From the NCBI GenBank assembly GCA_947492175.1, contig CANLMQ010000018.1, positions 60,246 to 124,245 of the forward strand: a DNA stretch of 64,000 bases, given 5' to 3'. The translations under genes and the position numbers were made by a program. Under the pieces are notes generated by a model that saw only the letters and a list, made by a program, of their open reading frames with translations, ran no database searches and was not told the DNA's origin. This document shows, in pieces, positions 42,305 to 51,180 of this stretch. The DNA is from an uncultured Draconibacterium sp. GTDB taxonomy: Bacteria; Bacteroidota; Bacteroidia; Bacteroidales; Prolixibacteraceae. Every line of letters begins with the position of its first letter. Positions within the stretch are counted from its first letter, which is position 1.

Positions 42305-43657
42305 ATGAACACTAAAGACAGTAAGTCCTTTACCGAAGACTTTATGAATTACGTAAAAATGAAGGATCCGCTTCAATCCGAATTTCATCAGGCAGTACAC
42401 GAAGTGGTTGAATCGCTCGCTGACTTTCTTTTAAGTAATCCACGTTATTTACAGGCCAAAATTCTGGAAAGAATGGTAGAACCCGAACGAATAATACAGT
42501 TTCGTGTGCCCTGGACCGACGACCGTGGTATCATTCACATTAATCGTGGATACCGTATTGAAATGAACAGCGCCATTGGCCCTTACAAAGGAGGACTTCG
42601 ATTTCACCCTACAGTAAATCAAAGCATTCTGAAGTTTTTAGCTTTTGAGCAAGTGTTAAAGAACAGTCTCACATCGTTGCCAATGGGAGGAGGCAAAGGC
42701 GGTTCCGACTTCGACCCCAAAAACAAATCGGATAACGAAGTGATGAGTTTCTGCCAAAGCTTTATGACAGAACTTTCGCGGCATATCGGGCAGTACACCG
42801 ATGTTCCGGCAGGCGACATTGGCGTTGGCGGTCGCGAAATCGGATTCCTTTTCGGGCAATACAAACGTATTCGGAATGAATTTGTCGGAGTGCTGACAGG
42901 CAAAGGAGTTGAGTGGGGAGGTTCACTTATCCGGCCGGAAGCAACCGGATATGGGGCAGTTTATTTTGCCAAGGAAATGATGAAAACACGCGGGGTAAAA
43001 TTCAAAGGTAAAACAGTAGCTATCTCCGGCTCGGGAAATGTAGCCCAGTTTGCAGCAGAAAAAGTTATAGAGATGGGAGGCAAAGTAGTAACATTCTCCG
43101 ATTCGAGCGGCTCTATTTACGATCCGGAAGGAATTGACAAAAAAAAGCTGGCTTATGTGATGGAACTAAAAAACATTCATCGGGGACGAATTAAAGAATA
43201 TGCCGATAAATACGGAGTAGAATATATGGAAAAACAGCGTCCGTGGAGCATAAAATGCGATGTAGCTTTGCCCTGTGCAACTGAAAACGAGATCAACCTT
43301 GATGAAGCAAAAATGCTAACAGGTAACGGATGTTTTGTTGTTGCCGAAGGAGCCAATATGCCAAGCACCGAAGAAGCCGTACATCATTTTCTGGAATCTA
43401 AAATATTATTTGGACCGGGGAAGGCTGCAAATGCCGGAGGAGTCGCCGTTTCGGGTTTGGAAATGACACAAAACAGTATGCGCCTGGCATGGAGCCGAAA
43501 AGAAGTTGATACTAAATTACAATCAATCATGCGCAATATTCACGAAATGTGTATAAAATACGGAGAAGAAAACGGTTATACCAACTATGTAAAAGGCGCC
43601 AATATTGCGGGTTTTGTAAAAGTAGCCAACTCAATGCTTGCACAAGGCCTGGTCTAA
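42305..43657 (+). CDS. gdhA: Glutamate dehydrogenase (hexameric type)
   Basis: 450 residues, the length of the short hexameric enzymes. The substrate site includes KGGLRFHP and the catalytic Lys in LPMGGGKGGSDFDP; Asp in DVPAGDIGVGGREIG follows. The dinucleotide fold has the glycine loop AISGSGNVAQFAAEK with SDSSG after the second strand, which favours NADP. The enzyme interconverts glutamate with 2-oxoglutarate and ammonia, mostly for ammonia assimilation. Several TTAA(C/T) boxes (42195, 42206, 42214, 42226) lie 80-110 bp upstream, less regularly spaced than those at 15.5 and 18.2 kb. Confidence 0.96.
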   Translation: MNTKDSKSFTEDFMNYVKMKDPLQSEFHQAVHEVVESLADFLLSNPRYLQAKILERMVEPERIIQFRVPWTDDRGIIHINRGYRIEMNSAIGPYKGGLRFHPTVNQSILKFLAFEQVLKNSLTSLPMGGGKGGSDFDPKNKSDNEVMSFCQSFMTELSRHIGQYTDVPAGDIGVGGREIGFLFGQYKRIRNEFVGVLTGKGVEWGGSLIRPEATGYGAVYFAKEMMKTRGVKFKGKTVAISGSGNVAQFAAEKVIEMGGKVVTFSDSSGSIYDPEGIDKKKLAYVMELKNIHRGRIKEYADKYGVEYMEKQRPWSIKCDVALPCATENEINLDEAKMLTGNGCFVVAEGANMPSTEEAVHHFLESKILFGPGKAANAGGVAVSGLEMTQNSMRLAWSRKEVDTKLQSIMRNIHEMCIKYGEENGYTNYVKGANIAGFVKVANSMLAQGLV

Positions 43658-43816
43658 ATTTCTTACTAACAACCGATACATTCATAAAAACAGGTTATTT
43701 GATTGAGAGGCATTTTATCCGCCAACTTTCTAAGGGATAGATATCATAGTAAACTACCCAAAACACGGTGACACCTTTTCAAAAAACCTCTCTGTTTTCG
43801 CTTAAAAGGTATAGTT

Positions 43817-43847
43817 TTTGTTGTAATCCGCCGGAATTCTATTTTTG
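43817..43847 (+). promoter_or_regulatory. Promoter of the first TonB receptor gene
   Basis: TTTG (43817-43820), a 19-bp spacer and TATTTTTG (43840-43847) match the consensus perfectly. The expected start is near 43853, which fixes GTG 43863 as the start codon because an in-frame TTG at 43845 lies inside the promoter. Confidence 0.7.
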
Positions 43848-43862
43848 CAAAAAAAATCAACG

Positions 43863-46262
43863 GTGAAGAAACTATACTTTACACTATCTTTTATATTTCT
43901 GATATTTTCTGTGTGTGCGCAATCCACAGTTCATGTGCAGAATGCTAAAACCGGTCAAGCCATTGAAGGGGTTGTTCTTATTTCAGATAACTTTTCTGCT
44001 CAAACTGATGCCAAAGGCAAAGCATCTTTAAACGGATTCACTCAGAAAGAGAAGATTCTTATTAAACATTCATCTTATCTGAGTTTGGTAACCACACGGG
44101 AGAAAATCGAAAAACAAAACAGAGTTATTCTATTGGCAGAAAGCCCGGTGAAGTTAGACGAAGTTGTTATATCTGCAAATCGTTGGGAACAGACAAAAAC
44201 AGAGATTCCGTATACCATAAAAACGATTCCCGCCGAAGAAGTTTTGCATTACAATCCGCAAACAACTGCCGATTTATTAGGTACAAAAGGAGGAATCTTT
44301 ATTCAGAAAAGCCAGATGGGTGGTGGCAGTCCAATGATTCGCGGATTTTCAGCCAACCGGGTACTGATTGTTGTTGATGGTATTCGAATGAACAATGCTA
44401 TTTTCCGCAGCGGGAACCTCCATAACGTAATTTCCATCGATGCACAAAGCCTGGACAATACGGAAGTAATTTTTGGCCCCGGATCAGTAATTTATGGCAG
44501 CGATGCATTGGGAGGCGTAATGAGTTTTAATACGCTTGGCCCCAAACTGTCAACATCCGATAAATTCGAGTCATTTGGAAAAGTTTACTCACGGTATTCC
44601 AGTGCCAATCTTGAAAAAACAATTCATGGATCATACAATCTGGGCGGGAAAAAATGGGCCGGAGTAATAAGTTCTACCTATACCGGTTTTGATGATTTAA
44701 AGATGGGAAAAAACGGGCCCGACGAATACCTGCGCCCCGATTATGTTTCAAATAACAGATTTACAGGTGAAGATCAGATTCTCCCAAATGGAAATAAAAG
44801 AATTCAAAAATATACCGGCTACAATCAGTTTAATATTTTAGGTAAGTTACGCTGTCGCCCCAATGACAACCTGGATATTTTATTGAGTGCCCAACATTCA
44901 CAAACCGATGATATTCCGCGTTACGACAGGCTGATTCAATACAGTAGCGACCAGTTAAAATATGGCGACTGGTACTATGGCCCTCAGAAATGGACTTTGG
45001 TTTCAGGACGCGTTCAATTCGAAAAAGACTATATACTATTTGATAAAATAAACCTGTTGACAGGCTACCAGAGTTATACTGAAAACCGACACGACCGAAA
45101 ACTTAACAACGACTGGCTGCGTAGCCGCGAAGAAAACCTCGACATTTTCTCGTTAAACCTTGACTTTGGAAAAAGGTTTGACAAAAAAAGTGAATTGTTT
45201 TATGGTTTCGAGAGTTACCTGAATAAAGTTGGATCAACCGGAATTTCTACTAATTTGCTCAGTAGCGAAACGGAAGAAATTGCCCCCCGATATCCTGACG
45301 GCTCTACATACGGGAGTATTGCCGGTTATTATTCTTTTCATTACAACATTAGCAAAAAAATTATATTCCAAATGGGATCCCGCTATACCTACACACATTT
45401 GGAAGGGACATTCGACAACCGGTTTTACAACTTTCCTTCCGATGGGTTTAATATGAACAACTCGGCATTTAGCGGAAGCATGGGCCTGGTATGGCATCCA
45501 ACTTCCGAATGGCAAATCAACCTGCACGGATCTACCGGATTTCGTTCGCCCAACATCGACGATGCAGCTAAAGTTTTCGATTCAGAACCAGGGAATGTGG
45601 TGGTTCCCAATCCTGACTTAAAACCTGAATATGCCCGCAACTTCGAATTAAATATTTTACGCAGTCACAACAACAAAACCAAAATTGAAATCACCGGATT
45701 TTACACCTGGTTAAAAGATGCCATGGTACGACGGGCATACGACGGATTGGGGAAAGATTCGATAATGTACGATGGAGAATTGAGTAAAGTAGAAGCCTTG
45801 GTAAATGCTGAATCGGCAATAATTTACGGGCTCAATTTAAACCTTGAAATTCTTTTTACCAACCAGTGGCGTACACGCCATGACTTGACCTTTACCAAAG
45901 GAGAAGATTCTGAGGGCTTTCCTGTAAGGCATGTACCACCAACTTTTGGCAACTCACATTTAATTTTCGAGAATCAAAGATGGTTTGTTGATTTGTATGT
46001 CAACTATAACGGAGAATTAGCCTTTACCGATTTGGCTACCGACGAGCAGGATAAACCACATTTGTATGTGCCCGACGAAAACGGAAATCCCTACTCTCCT
46101 TCTTGGTGCACAGTAAATCTGAAATCAAATTTTAAACTAAACCGGAAGATTACGCTCAGCGGCGGAGTTGAAAATATACTCAACCAGCGTTACCGCCCCT
46201 ATTCTTCAGGAGTTGTTTCACCAGGAATTAACTTTGTGGCTTCTGCATTGGTTAAGTTCTAA
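43863..46262 (+). CDS. TonB-dependent outer-membrane receptor
   Basis: 799 residues from GTG 43863. Signal peptide VKKLYFTLSFIFLIFSVCAQ, then a carboxypeptidase-regulatory-like N-domain (about 22-100), a plug domain with MGGGSPMIRGFSANRVLIVVDGIRMNNAIF and GPGSVIYGSDALGGV, then a 22-strand barrel ending in a terminal Phe (NFVASALVKF). The plug resembles the CirA/heme or catecholate receptor group more than SusC. No SusD-like partner or periplasmic binding protein gene is adjacent, so the ligand is not assigned. The leader is unusually short (about 10 nt). Confidence 0.92.
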   Translation: MKKLYFTLSFIFLIFSVCAQSTVHVQNAKTGQAIEGVVLISDNFSAQTDAKGKASLNGFTQKEKILIKHSSYLSLVTTREKIEKQNRVILLAESPVKLDEVVISANRWEQTKTEIPYTIKTIPAEEVLHYNPQTTADLLGTKGGIFIQKSQMGGGSPMIRGFSANRVLIVVDGIRMNNAIFRSGNLHNVISIDAQSLDNTEVIFGPGSVIYGSDALGGVMSFNTLGPKLSTSDKFESFGKVYSRYSSANLEKTIHGSYNLGGKKWAGVISSTYTGFDDLKMGKNGPDEYLRPDYVSNNRFTGEDQILPNGNKRIQKYTGYNQFNILGKLRCRPNDNLDILLSAQHSQTDDIPRYDRLIQYSSDQLKYGDWYYGPQKWTLVSGRVQFEKDYILFDKINLLTGYQSYTENRHDRKLNNDWLRSREENLDIFSLNLDFGKRFDKKSELFYGFESYLNKVGSTGISTNLLSSETEEIAPRYPDGSTYGSIAGYYSFHYNISKKIIFQMGSRYTYTHLEGTFDNRFYNFPSDGFNMNNSAFSGSMGLVWHPTSEWQINLHGSTGFRSPNIDDAAKVFDSEPGNVVVPNPDLKPEYARNFELNILRSHNNKTKIEITGFYTWLKDAMVRRAYDGLGKDSIMYDGELSKVEALVNAESAIIYGLNLNLEILFTNQWRTRHDLTFTKGEDSEGFPVRHVPPTFGNSHLIFENQRWFVDLYVNYNGELAFTDLATDEQDKPHLYVPDENGNPYSPSWCTVNLKSNFKLNRKITLSGGVENILNQRYRPYSSGVVSPGINFVASALVKF

Positions 46263-46423
46263 ATGGTTTATCACCAAAATACGCCTTAATGCAAGCAAAA
46301 TAAATCTGATTGTAAATATTTTTCAGAAACACGAAGAAATTGAATATCTGACGATTCTAATATTTCTGACAAAGCAGATACAATTGGAATATATAAAACA
46401 GTAGTGTCCGGGTAAAGATGAAG

Positions 46424-46580
46424 AGATTCCTCTCTTCGTTCGGAATGACAAATTTATAGAGGCTTTTATTTTTCGGAGGGGTGGTTTGGCGGCAGAGCCG
46501 CCAAACCACCCCTCCGAAAAAACCTTATCAAACCTAACGAACTGTCATTCTGAGCGCAATAAAATGAAGCAAAAGAATCT
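46424..46580. repeat. Composite repeat: 25-bp perfect hairpin flanked by inverted GGAATGAC/GTCATTC repeats
   Basis: 46469-46521 is a perfect 25-bp inverted repeat with a 3-nt loop; its outer 5 pairs are T-A and the rest is GC-rich (CGGAGGGGTGG...). On the left, 46424-46449 (AGATTCC...GGAATGAC) and on the right, 46544-46580 (GTCATTCTGAGCG...AGAATCT) are oppositely oriented copies of a widely dispersed intergenic repeat. No gene is seen in 46263-46771. Confidence 0.75.
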
Positions 46581-46704
46581 TTTTCTTATTTTTTCCTTTA
46601 GTCGGTTGCTACGTATACTAAACCAATATTATCATCGTTCTTAAAGCAGAAGGCATAAAAACAATCAATCAAATTTAGTTTATTTAATTCGGTATTGCCT
46701 TCCA

Positions 46705-46733
46705 ATGAGGGATGCCAGTCGTCCCTCTTTTTT
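46705..46733 (+). terminator. Hairpin with T-run just before the glycosylase gene
   Basis: GAGGGA (46707-46712) pairs with TCCCTC (46722-46727), 9-nt loop, then TTTTTT. It lies 40 bp before the start codon, so it either ends a short upstream transcript or acts as a leader attenuator. Confidence 0.5.
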
Positions 46734-46771
46734 GTTTCGAACTTTCTTTTTCGTTATTCCTTATTAAAAAC

Positions 46772-47407
46772 ATGAATAAGATTATAAACGAAGCTGAATT
46801 TAAAAACCTTTGCGATTGGTGTACTTCCAAAGAGCCAAAGCTGGAAAATGTAATCAGGGAGTTTGACTATCCTCCGTTCTGGCACCGTAATCCTAATTTC
46901 CCGGCACTTGTTTTAACCATTCTCGAACAACAGGTATCGCTGGCATCGGCTAAAGCAGCCTATAATAAGCTCGTTGAAAAAATAAAAACCATTACTCCTG
47001 AAAATGTTTTAAAACTCTCCGTTGAAGAATTACGGGCCTGTTATTTCAGCCGTCAGAAAACAGAGTATACGCGCATTTTAGCTACGGAAATTGTTGAAGG
47101 ACGATTAAACCTTAAAATCCTAAATACAAAGGATGAACCGGAGATAAGAAAACAACTTATTCAACTAAAAGGTATCGGAAACTGGACAATTGATATGTAT
47201 GTATTAATGAGCCTTCATTTTTCCGACATTTTTCCTCCGGGCGATTTGGCAACCATAAAAGCTGTTTACGAATTGGAACTGGTTCCTCCTGAAAGTTCAA
47301 AAGAGGAAATTACAGACTACATGAAACGTTTTTCGCCTAACCGATCGGTAGCAACTTATATTTTGTGGCATAGCTATATACAGAAACGAAAACTTACCCT
47401 GGAATAA
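46772..47407 (+). CDS. DNA-3-methyladenine glycosylase II-like (AlkA/HhH-GPD) protein
   Basis: 211 residues from ATG 46772 (MNKIINEAEFKNLCDWC); the frame is open upstream through the hairpin but that part is not protein-like. The helix-hairpin-helix LKGIGNWTIDMYVLMSL is followed by the catalytic Asp in DIFPPGDLATIKAV. EQQVSLASAKAAYNKL is the family's substrate-pocket helix. It should excise alkylated purines. It lacks the N-terminal beta domain of E. coli AlkA, as in many short bacterial members. No Ada-like regulator is near. Confidence 0.88.
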   Translation: MNKIINEAEFKNLCDWCTSKEPKLENVIREFDYPPFWHRNPNFPALVLTILEQQVSLASAKAAYNKLVEKIKTITPENVLKLSVEELRACYFSRQKTEYTRILATEIVEGRLNLKILNTKDEPEIRKQLIQLKGIGNWTIDMYVLMSLHFSDIFPPGDLATIKAVYELELVPPESSKEEITDYMKRFSPNRSVATYILWHSYIQKRKLTLE

Positions 47408-47580
47408 TTCCATTTATATAACAAAATAGACTACAAGAAAAGAAACCACTCATCAGGTTCCCAATAACAGATTAAAAATATAGCGGTTCCACCGACTCCA
47501 TCTCATTATGCCCATTTTATAAAAATGGGTGGCACCTACTAGCGACAGAGTCATTTTTCTTATCTTTAACAAAAAACCAG

Positions 47581-48051
47581 ATGCTGATCGACAATAAGAT
47601 ATCGAAATTGCTTACGGGTCCCTACATTTTTATCGGCTTAATGTTTGTGTTGGTTGGCATAACCGCATTTTCAAACCAAAACTGGTTGTTGGGTTCCTTA
47701 TTTTTATGCGCCAGCTGGTTTTTGTTTACCGGTGAATCGGGAATCGATATTGATACCGAGAAACGCCTGTTTAGAAAATACAACAAATACTTTGGTCTGT
47801 TTAAAACCGGAACGTGGGAATCCACTAATCAATATCTGGGATTAACTCTGGTTCCGATGAAAAAAGTCTATCGAATGTACAGCCGGTCGAACCGTGTAAA
47901 TACTTCTTCCGAAAAAGAATTCCGGATTTATTTTGTCGGGCAAAACAAACGCCCTGCTTTTGCCATAAAAAAATGCAAAACATACGACGAGGCCCTGAAT
48001 AAAATGGACGAATTAGCCATTTGGTTGCATCTGCCGGTTTTCTCGACATAA
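47581..48051 (+). CDS. Hypothetical membrane protein with PH-like tail
   Basis: 156 residues. Two membrane segments near the N-terminus (YIFIGLMFVLVGITAF and WLLGSLFLCASWFLF) are followed by about 100 cytoplasmic residues with a strand-rich pattern (TEKRLFRKYNKYFGLFKTG, TLVPMKKVYRMYSR, EFRIYFVGQ) like the bacterial PH domain. Unknown function. Alone on the plus strand; a short stop-rich gap of 121 bp leads to the next TonB receptor. Confidence 0.7.
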   Translation: MLIDNKISKLLTGPYIFIGLMFVLVGITAFSNQNWLLGSLFLCASWFLFTGESGIDIDTEKRLFRKYNKYFGLFKTGTWESTNQYLGLTLVPMKKVYRMYSRSNRVNTSSEKEFRIYFVGQNKRPAFAIKKCKTYDEALNKMDELAIWLHLPVFST

Positions 48052-48172
48052 CTGCCAATTACCTTCTTTAAACCATTCTACTCCGCAAAACGTTAAAACA
48101 AGTTGGAATACACACATTATTTCCCGGGCTTTTTCGTTATTTCACAAAACAAATTCAGAAAAACAAAACAAA

Positions 48173-50806
48173 ATGAGAACTGTCGTCACCATACTACTTT
48201 TAAGCTTTGTTGTTTCCACCGCTTTCGGACAGTCAAAAAAACGAGGAAAAGTAAAGCGTAAATACAGAAATGTAGAGACCGTTTCGAAAGAACTGCCTCC
48301 TGTTTTTATACGCGGTGAGATTTACGACGAAGACGGAACTCCGCTACCGGGTGCAAATGTTACCATTGACGGTACAGCCAAAGGAGTAAATACCAACGAA
48401 GATGGCGAATACCTGATTGAAAACCTGGTTACCGGAAGAGCGCGGGTACGTGTTTCATTTGTTGGGTACAAAACGCATACTGCCGATATCATACTTCGTG
48501 CCGGACAAAATGTAAAAAACGTGATGTTACCGCTCGATAACATTCATCTTGAACCTCTGCTGGTGAACTCGCAAAAACGCGAGCAACAAATTCTCGACGT
48601 TCCAACGGCCATATCATCAGTCAGCGAAAATCAGATACTACAATCGAACATTACCGAATTAAGCCATTTAAGTGAATTTGTTCCCGGCCTTTATATTCGT
48701 GAACAAGGAGCCAACCGCCCCACATTTGCGGTTAGGGGTTTAGCCGGCGACGAAGTTAGTCCGAGTGCCCAGCCACGCGTATCGGTTTACTTTAACAATG
48801 TTCCTGTTAACCGGGCAAGTGCAGCCTCGCTCGAACTTTACGATATGGATCGTGTAGAGGTTTTAAAAGGTCCTCAGAATACACTTTTTGGAAGGAGTGC
48901 CATGGCAGGTGCAGTCCATTATGTGAGCAAAACCCCCGGAAATGAACTAAAGGGAACAATTACATCCGGAATTGGGAATTGGGGACAGAAAGAGTTACGT
49001 GGAGCAATAAATATTCCGTTAATAGATGAAAAACTGGCTGTACGTGCAGCAGGTATTTACAACTACCACGACGGGTATATAAAAAATACTTTTGGCGGCG
49101 ATTTAATGGGTAAAAATACCGTTGGCGGGCGTTTTTCGGCAAAGTTCCGACCTGTGTACAACCATAAAATCGACCTGGTTTTAAATTACCAGAAAGACGA
49201 TACTCCCGGAATTGCATTTATGAGCCGGCAGTTTCCGAATGCCAATGGCGTTACCGGTATTTTTAGTGGGGTGGCATCGCACGAACAAGGTGAAAACCTG
49301 GGTACCGGAAAAGAAATTTTACATGCCTCGCTCAATTACAAATATTACGTAAACGAACATACCTACTGGTCGTCGATAACATCGTACCGGAAAACCGATG
49401 CCTCATCGCGTTGGGATGGCGATGGCACTGCGGCAGCAGCCATCGATATGGCAGAATTCAGCAATTCCGAGCAGTTTTACCAGGAAATAAGAGGTAATTT
49501 CTCGCAAAACAGCCGCTTAAATGGTTCGTTGGGTGCAAGCTACTGGCGCGAAAAAGCCGACCAAACGTATTGGTTCTCTCCCAATGAACAAAACTTGGTA
49601 CATCTTTTTAATCCCGACAACAGCAGCCTAGTCGATGTCAACGGGCAGCCTGTTTCTTATCCGCTTATACCGTATTATAACCCGGAACTTGACTCCACTA
49701 TTTATATGCCTTTACCCAATAATCACCAGGAAGAAAATTACAGCAAAGCCACCAACAGCGCAGCCGAAGCTTTTATTGATGTAAGCTACCAGCTTTCACG
49801 TAAACTATTTGTTTCGGGAGGTGTACGAGCCGTTTACGATCGATACAAACTCAGCAACGAAGCAGCTATGACAGGAGGACAACCATCTGTTCTGGAAATG
49901 ATAAGAAGCACTGCAATGAAAAACTATCCCGGAAATCTTCCAAACCTGTTTTTTAAACCCAATGAATTACAGGAAATTAAAAAAAGTACACTGTCGTTTA
50001 CCTGGCGGGGCGGCCTGAAATACCGTTTTAACGAATACGGAAATATTTTTGCCAACTACGCGCGCGGAAGACGTCCGAACGTATTGCAGTTTACTTCAAC
50101 CGGAGAAAAAGAGGTATTGGATGCCGAAATTCTCGACAATTTTGAATTGGGCTTTAAAGCTTCGTTTTACGACCGAATATTCGTTGATGCAACAGGATTC
50201 TACCAATTGTATAAAAACTTCCAGACACGTGCCTGGGTAGCCGATGCAGAAACCGGCGAGTTCAACCTGAAATTCAAAGACGCAGGCAAAGCAACAGCTT
50301 ATGGCGCCGAAGCAACCGTTCGGGTGGCTGCTACAAAACAGCTCGACTTTTATGCCAACTACGCCTGGCTGAAAACCGAATTCGACTCTACCGATGTAGA
50401 TGGATTAACACAGGAATATGCCGGAAATGCGTTTAGTCTGGCTCCCGAGCACAGTTTTACGATTGGTGTAAACACCCGTGTAAATATTGTACCAACAATT
50501 CAACTTTTGATAAATCCGTCGTATTCGTATAAAACCGATTTGTTTTTCGAAGATGCCAACACTCCGGGACTGGAGCAAGCGGCTTATGGTTTACTGAATA
50601 TAAACGGAGGCCTTGAATTATCGGAACCCAATATTATACTGTCGGTATGGGCTACTAATGTTTTAATCGAACAATATATTACCAGCGCAGGTAACACCGG
50701 GAGCTTATTTGGTGTACCAACTTTTGTACCGGGCGCTCCGCGAATGGTGGGAACCAAACTAACATGGAATTTTACCGCTCCGGAAAAACGGAGAAGACGG
50801 AGATAA
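48173..50806 (+). CDS. TonB-dependent outer-membrane receptor with Arg-rich C-terminal tail
   Basis: 877 residues. Signal peptide MRTVVTILLLSFVVSTAFGQ, a basic linker (KKRGKVKRKYR), a carboxypeptidase-regulatory-like domain (VFIRGEIYDEDGTPLPGANVTIDG, about 44-125), a plug with DVPTAISSVSENQI and the TonB-receptor RVEVLKGPQNTLFGRSAMAGAVHYVSK, and a barrel. Normally such proteins end in an aromatic residue for Bam recognition; here LTWNF is followed by ten more residues ending in five Arg. The plug resembles the siderophore/IacA-like receptors of Proteobacteria and Bacteroidota. Ligand not assigned. The array of 20/21-bp units starts right after the stop. Confidence 0.92.
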   Translation: MRTVVTILLLSFVVSTAFGQSKKRGKVKRKYRNVETVSKELPPVFIRGEIYDEDGTPLPGANVTIDGTAKGVNTNEDGEYLIENLVTGRARVRVSFVGYKTHTADIILRAGQNVKNVMLPLDNIHLEPLLVNSQKREQQILDVPTAISSVSENQILQSNITELSHLSEFVPGLYIREQGANRPTFAVRGLAGDEVSPSAQPRVSVYFNNVPVNRASAASLELYDMDRVEVLKGPQNTLFGRSAMAGAVHYVSKTPGNELKGTITSGIGNWGQKELRGAINIPLIDEKLAVRAAGIYNYHDGYIKNTFGGDLMGKNTVGGRFSAKFRPVYNHKIDLVLNYQKDDTPGIAFMSRQFPNANGVTGIFSGVASHEQGENLGTGKEILHASLNYKYYVNEHTYWSSITSYRKTDASSRWDGDGTAAAAIDMAEFSNSEQFYQEIRGNFSQNSRLNGSLGASYWREKADQTYWFSPNEQNLVHLFNPDNSSLVDVNGQPVSYPLIPYYNPELDSTIYMPLPNNHQEENYSKATNSAAEAFIDVSYQLSRKLFVSGGVRAVYDRYKLSNEAAMTGGQPSVLEMIRSTAMKNYPGNLPNLFFKPNELQEIKKSTLSFTWRGGLKYRFNEYGNIFANYARGRRPNVLQFTSTGEKEVLDAEILDNFELGFKASFYDRIFVDATGFYQLYKNFQTRAWVADAETGEFNLKFKDAGKATAYGAEATVRVAATKQLDFYANYAWLKTEFDSTDVDGLTQEYAGNAFSLAPEHSFTIGVNTRVNIVPTIQLLINPSYSYKTDLFFEDANTPGLEQAAYGLLNINGGLELSEPNIILSVWATNVLIEQYITSAGNTGSLFGVPTFVPGAPRMVGTKLTWNFTAPEKRRRRR

Positions 50807-50825
50807 TATCTCCGGAAGGCTCCGT

Positions 50826-51050
50826 ACCATTGCGAAATACAAAAAACCACTGCGAAACCGGAAAAACCGTAGCGAAATGCATCTTGACCACAGCGGAGCG
50901 CGAAAAACCAGAGCGAAACGCAAAAAACGGTGGCGGAATGCATCATGACCACGTTCGATTGCATTTCGCACCGGGATTTTTCATTCCGCAACAGGATTTT
51001 CGTGTTCCGCACGAAAAATTTTCATTTCGCTGCGTGAATTACCGGAAAAC
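50826..51050. repeat. Degenerate 20/21-bp periodic array, locus D
   Basis: Left arm: GCGAAA cores at 50832, 50852, 50872, 50893, 50913 and 50933 (spacings 20,20,21,20,20). Right arm in the opposite sense: CATTTCGC-type units at 50962, 50982, 51003 and 51023 (20,21,20). The arms face each other at about 50940-50961. It lies between the convergent TonB receptor and M56 genes. Confidence 0.85.
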
Positions 51051-51102
51051 TACCGGGACAATACATTTCAATATGGGTATTAAAAAAACGGGATGGTTAT
51101 TA

Positions 51103-51126
51103 AAAAAAAGCCCGGTTTCCCGGGCT
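51103..51126 (-). terminator. Terminator of the M56 gene
   Basis: GCCCGG/CCGGGC (51110-51115 with 51120-51125), 4-nt loop; on the minus strand it is followed by a run of eight T (51102-51109). Confidence 0.85.
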
Positions 51127-51180
51127 TCCGTTATAGATTAAACTATTTCTCCGTTAAAATAAACCTTAACACATACACGT

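Noticed and set aside
43845..43862. TTG start for the first TonB receptor
   Set aside because: It lies inside the perfect -7 box, and the signal peptide begins properly at GTG 43863.
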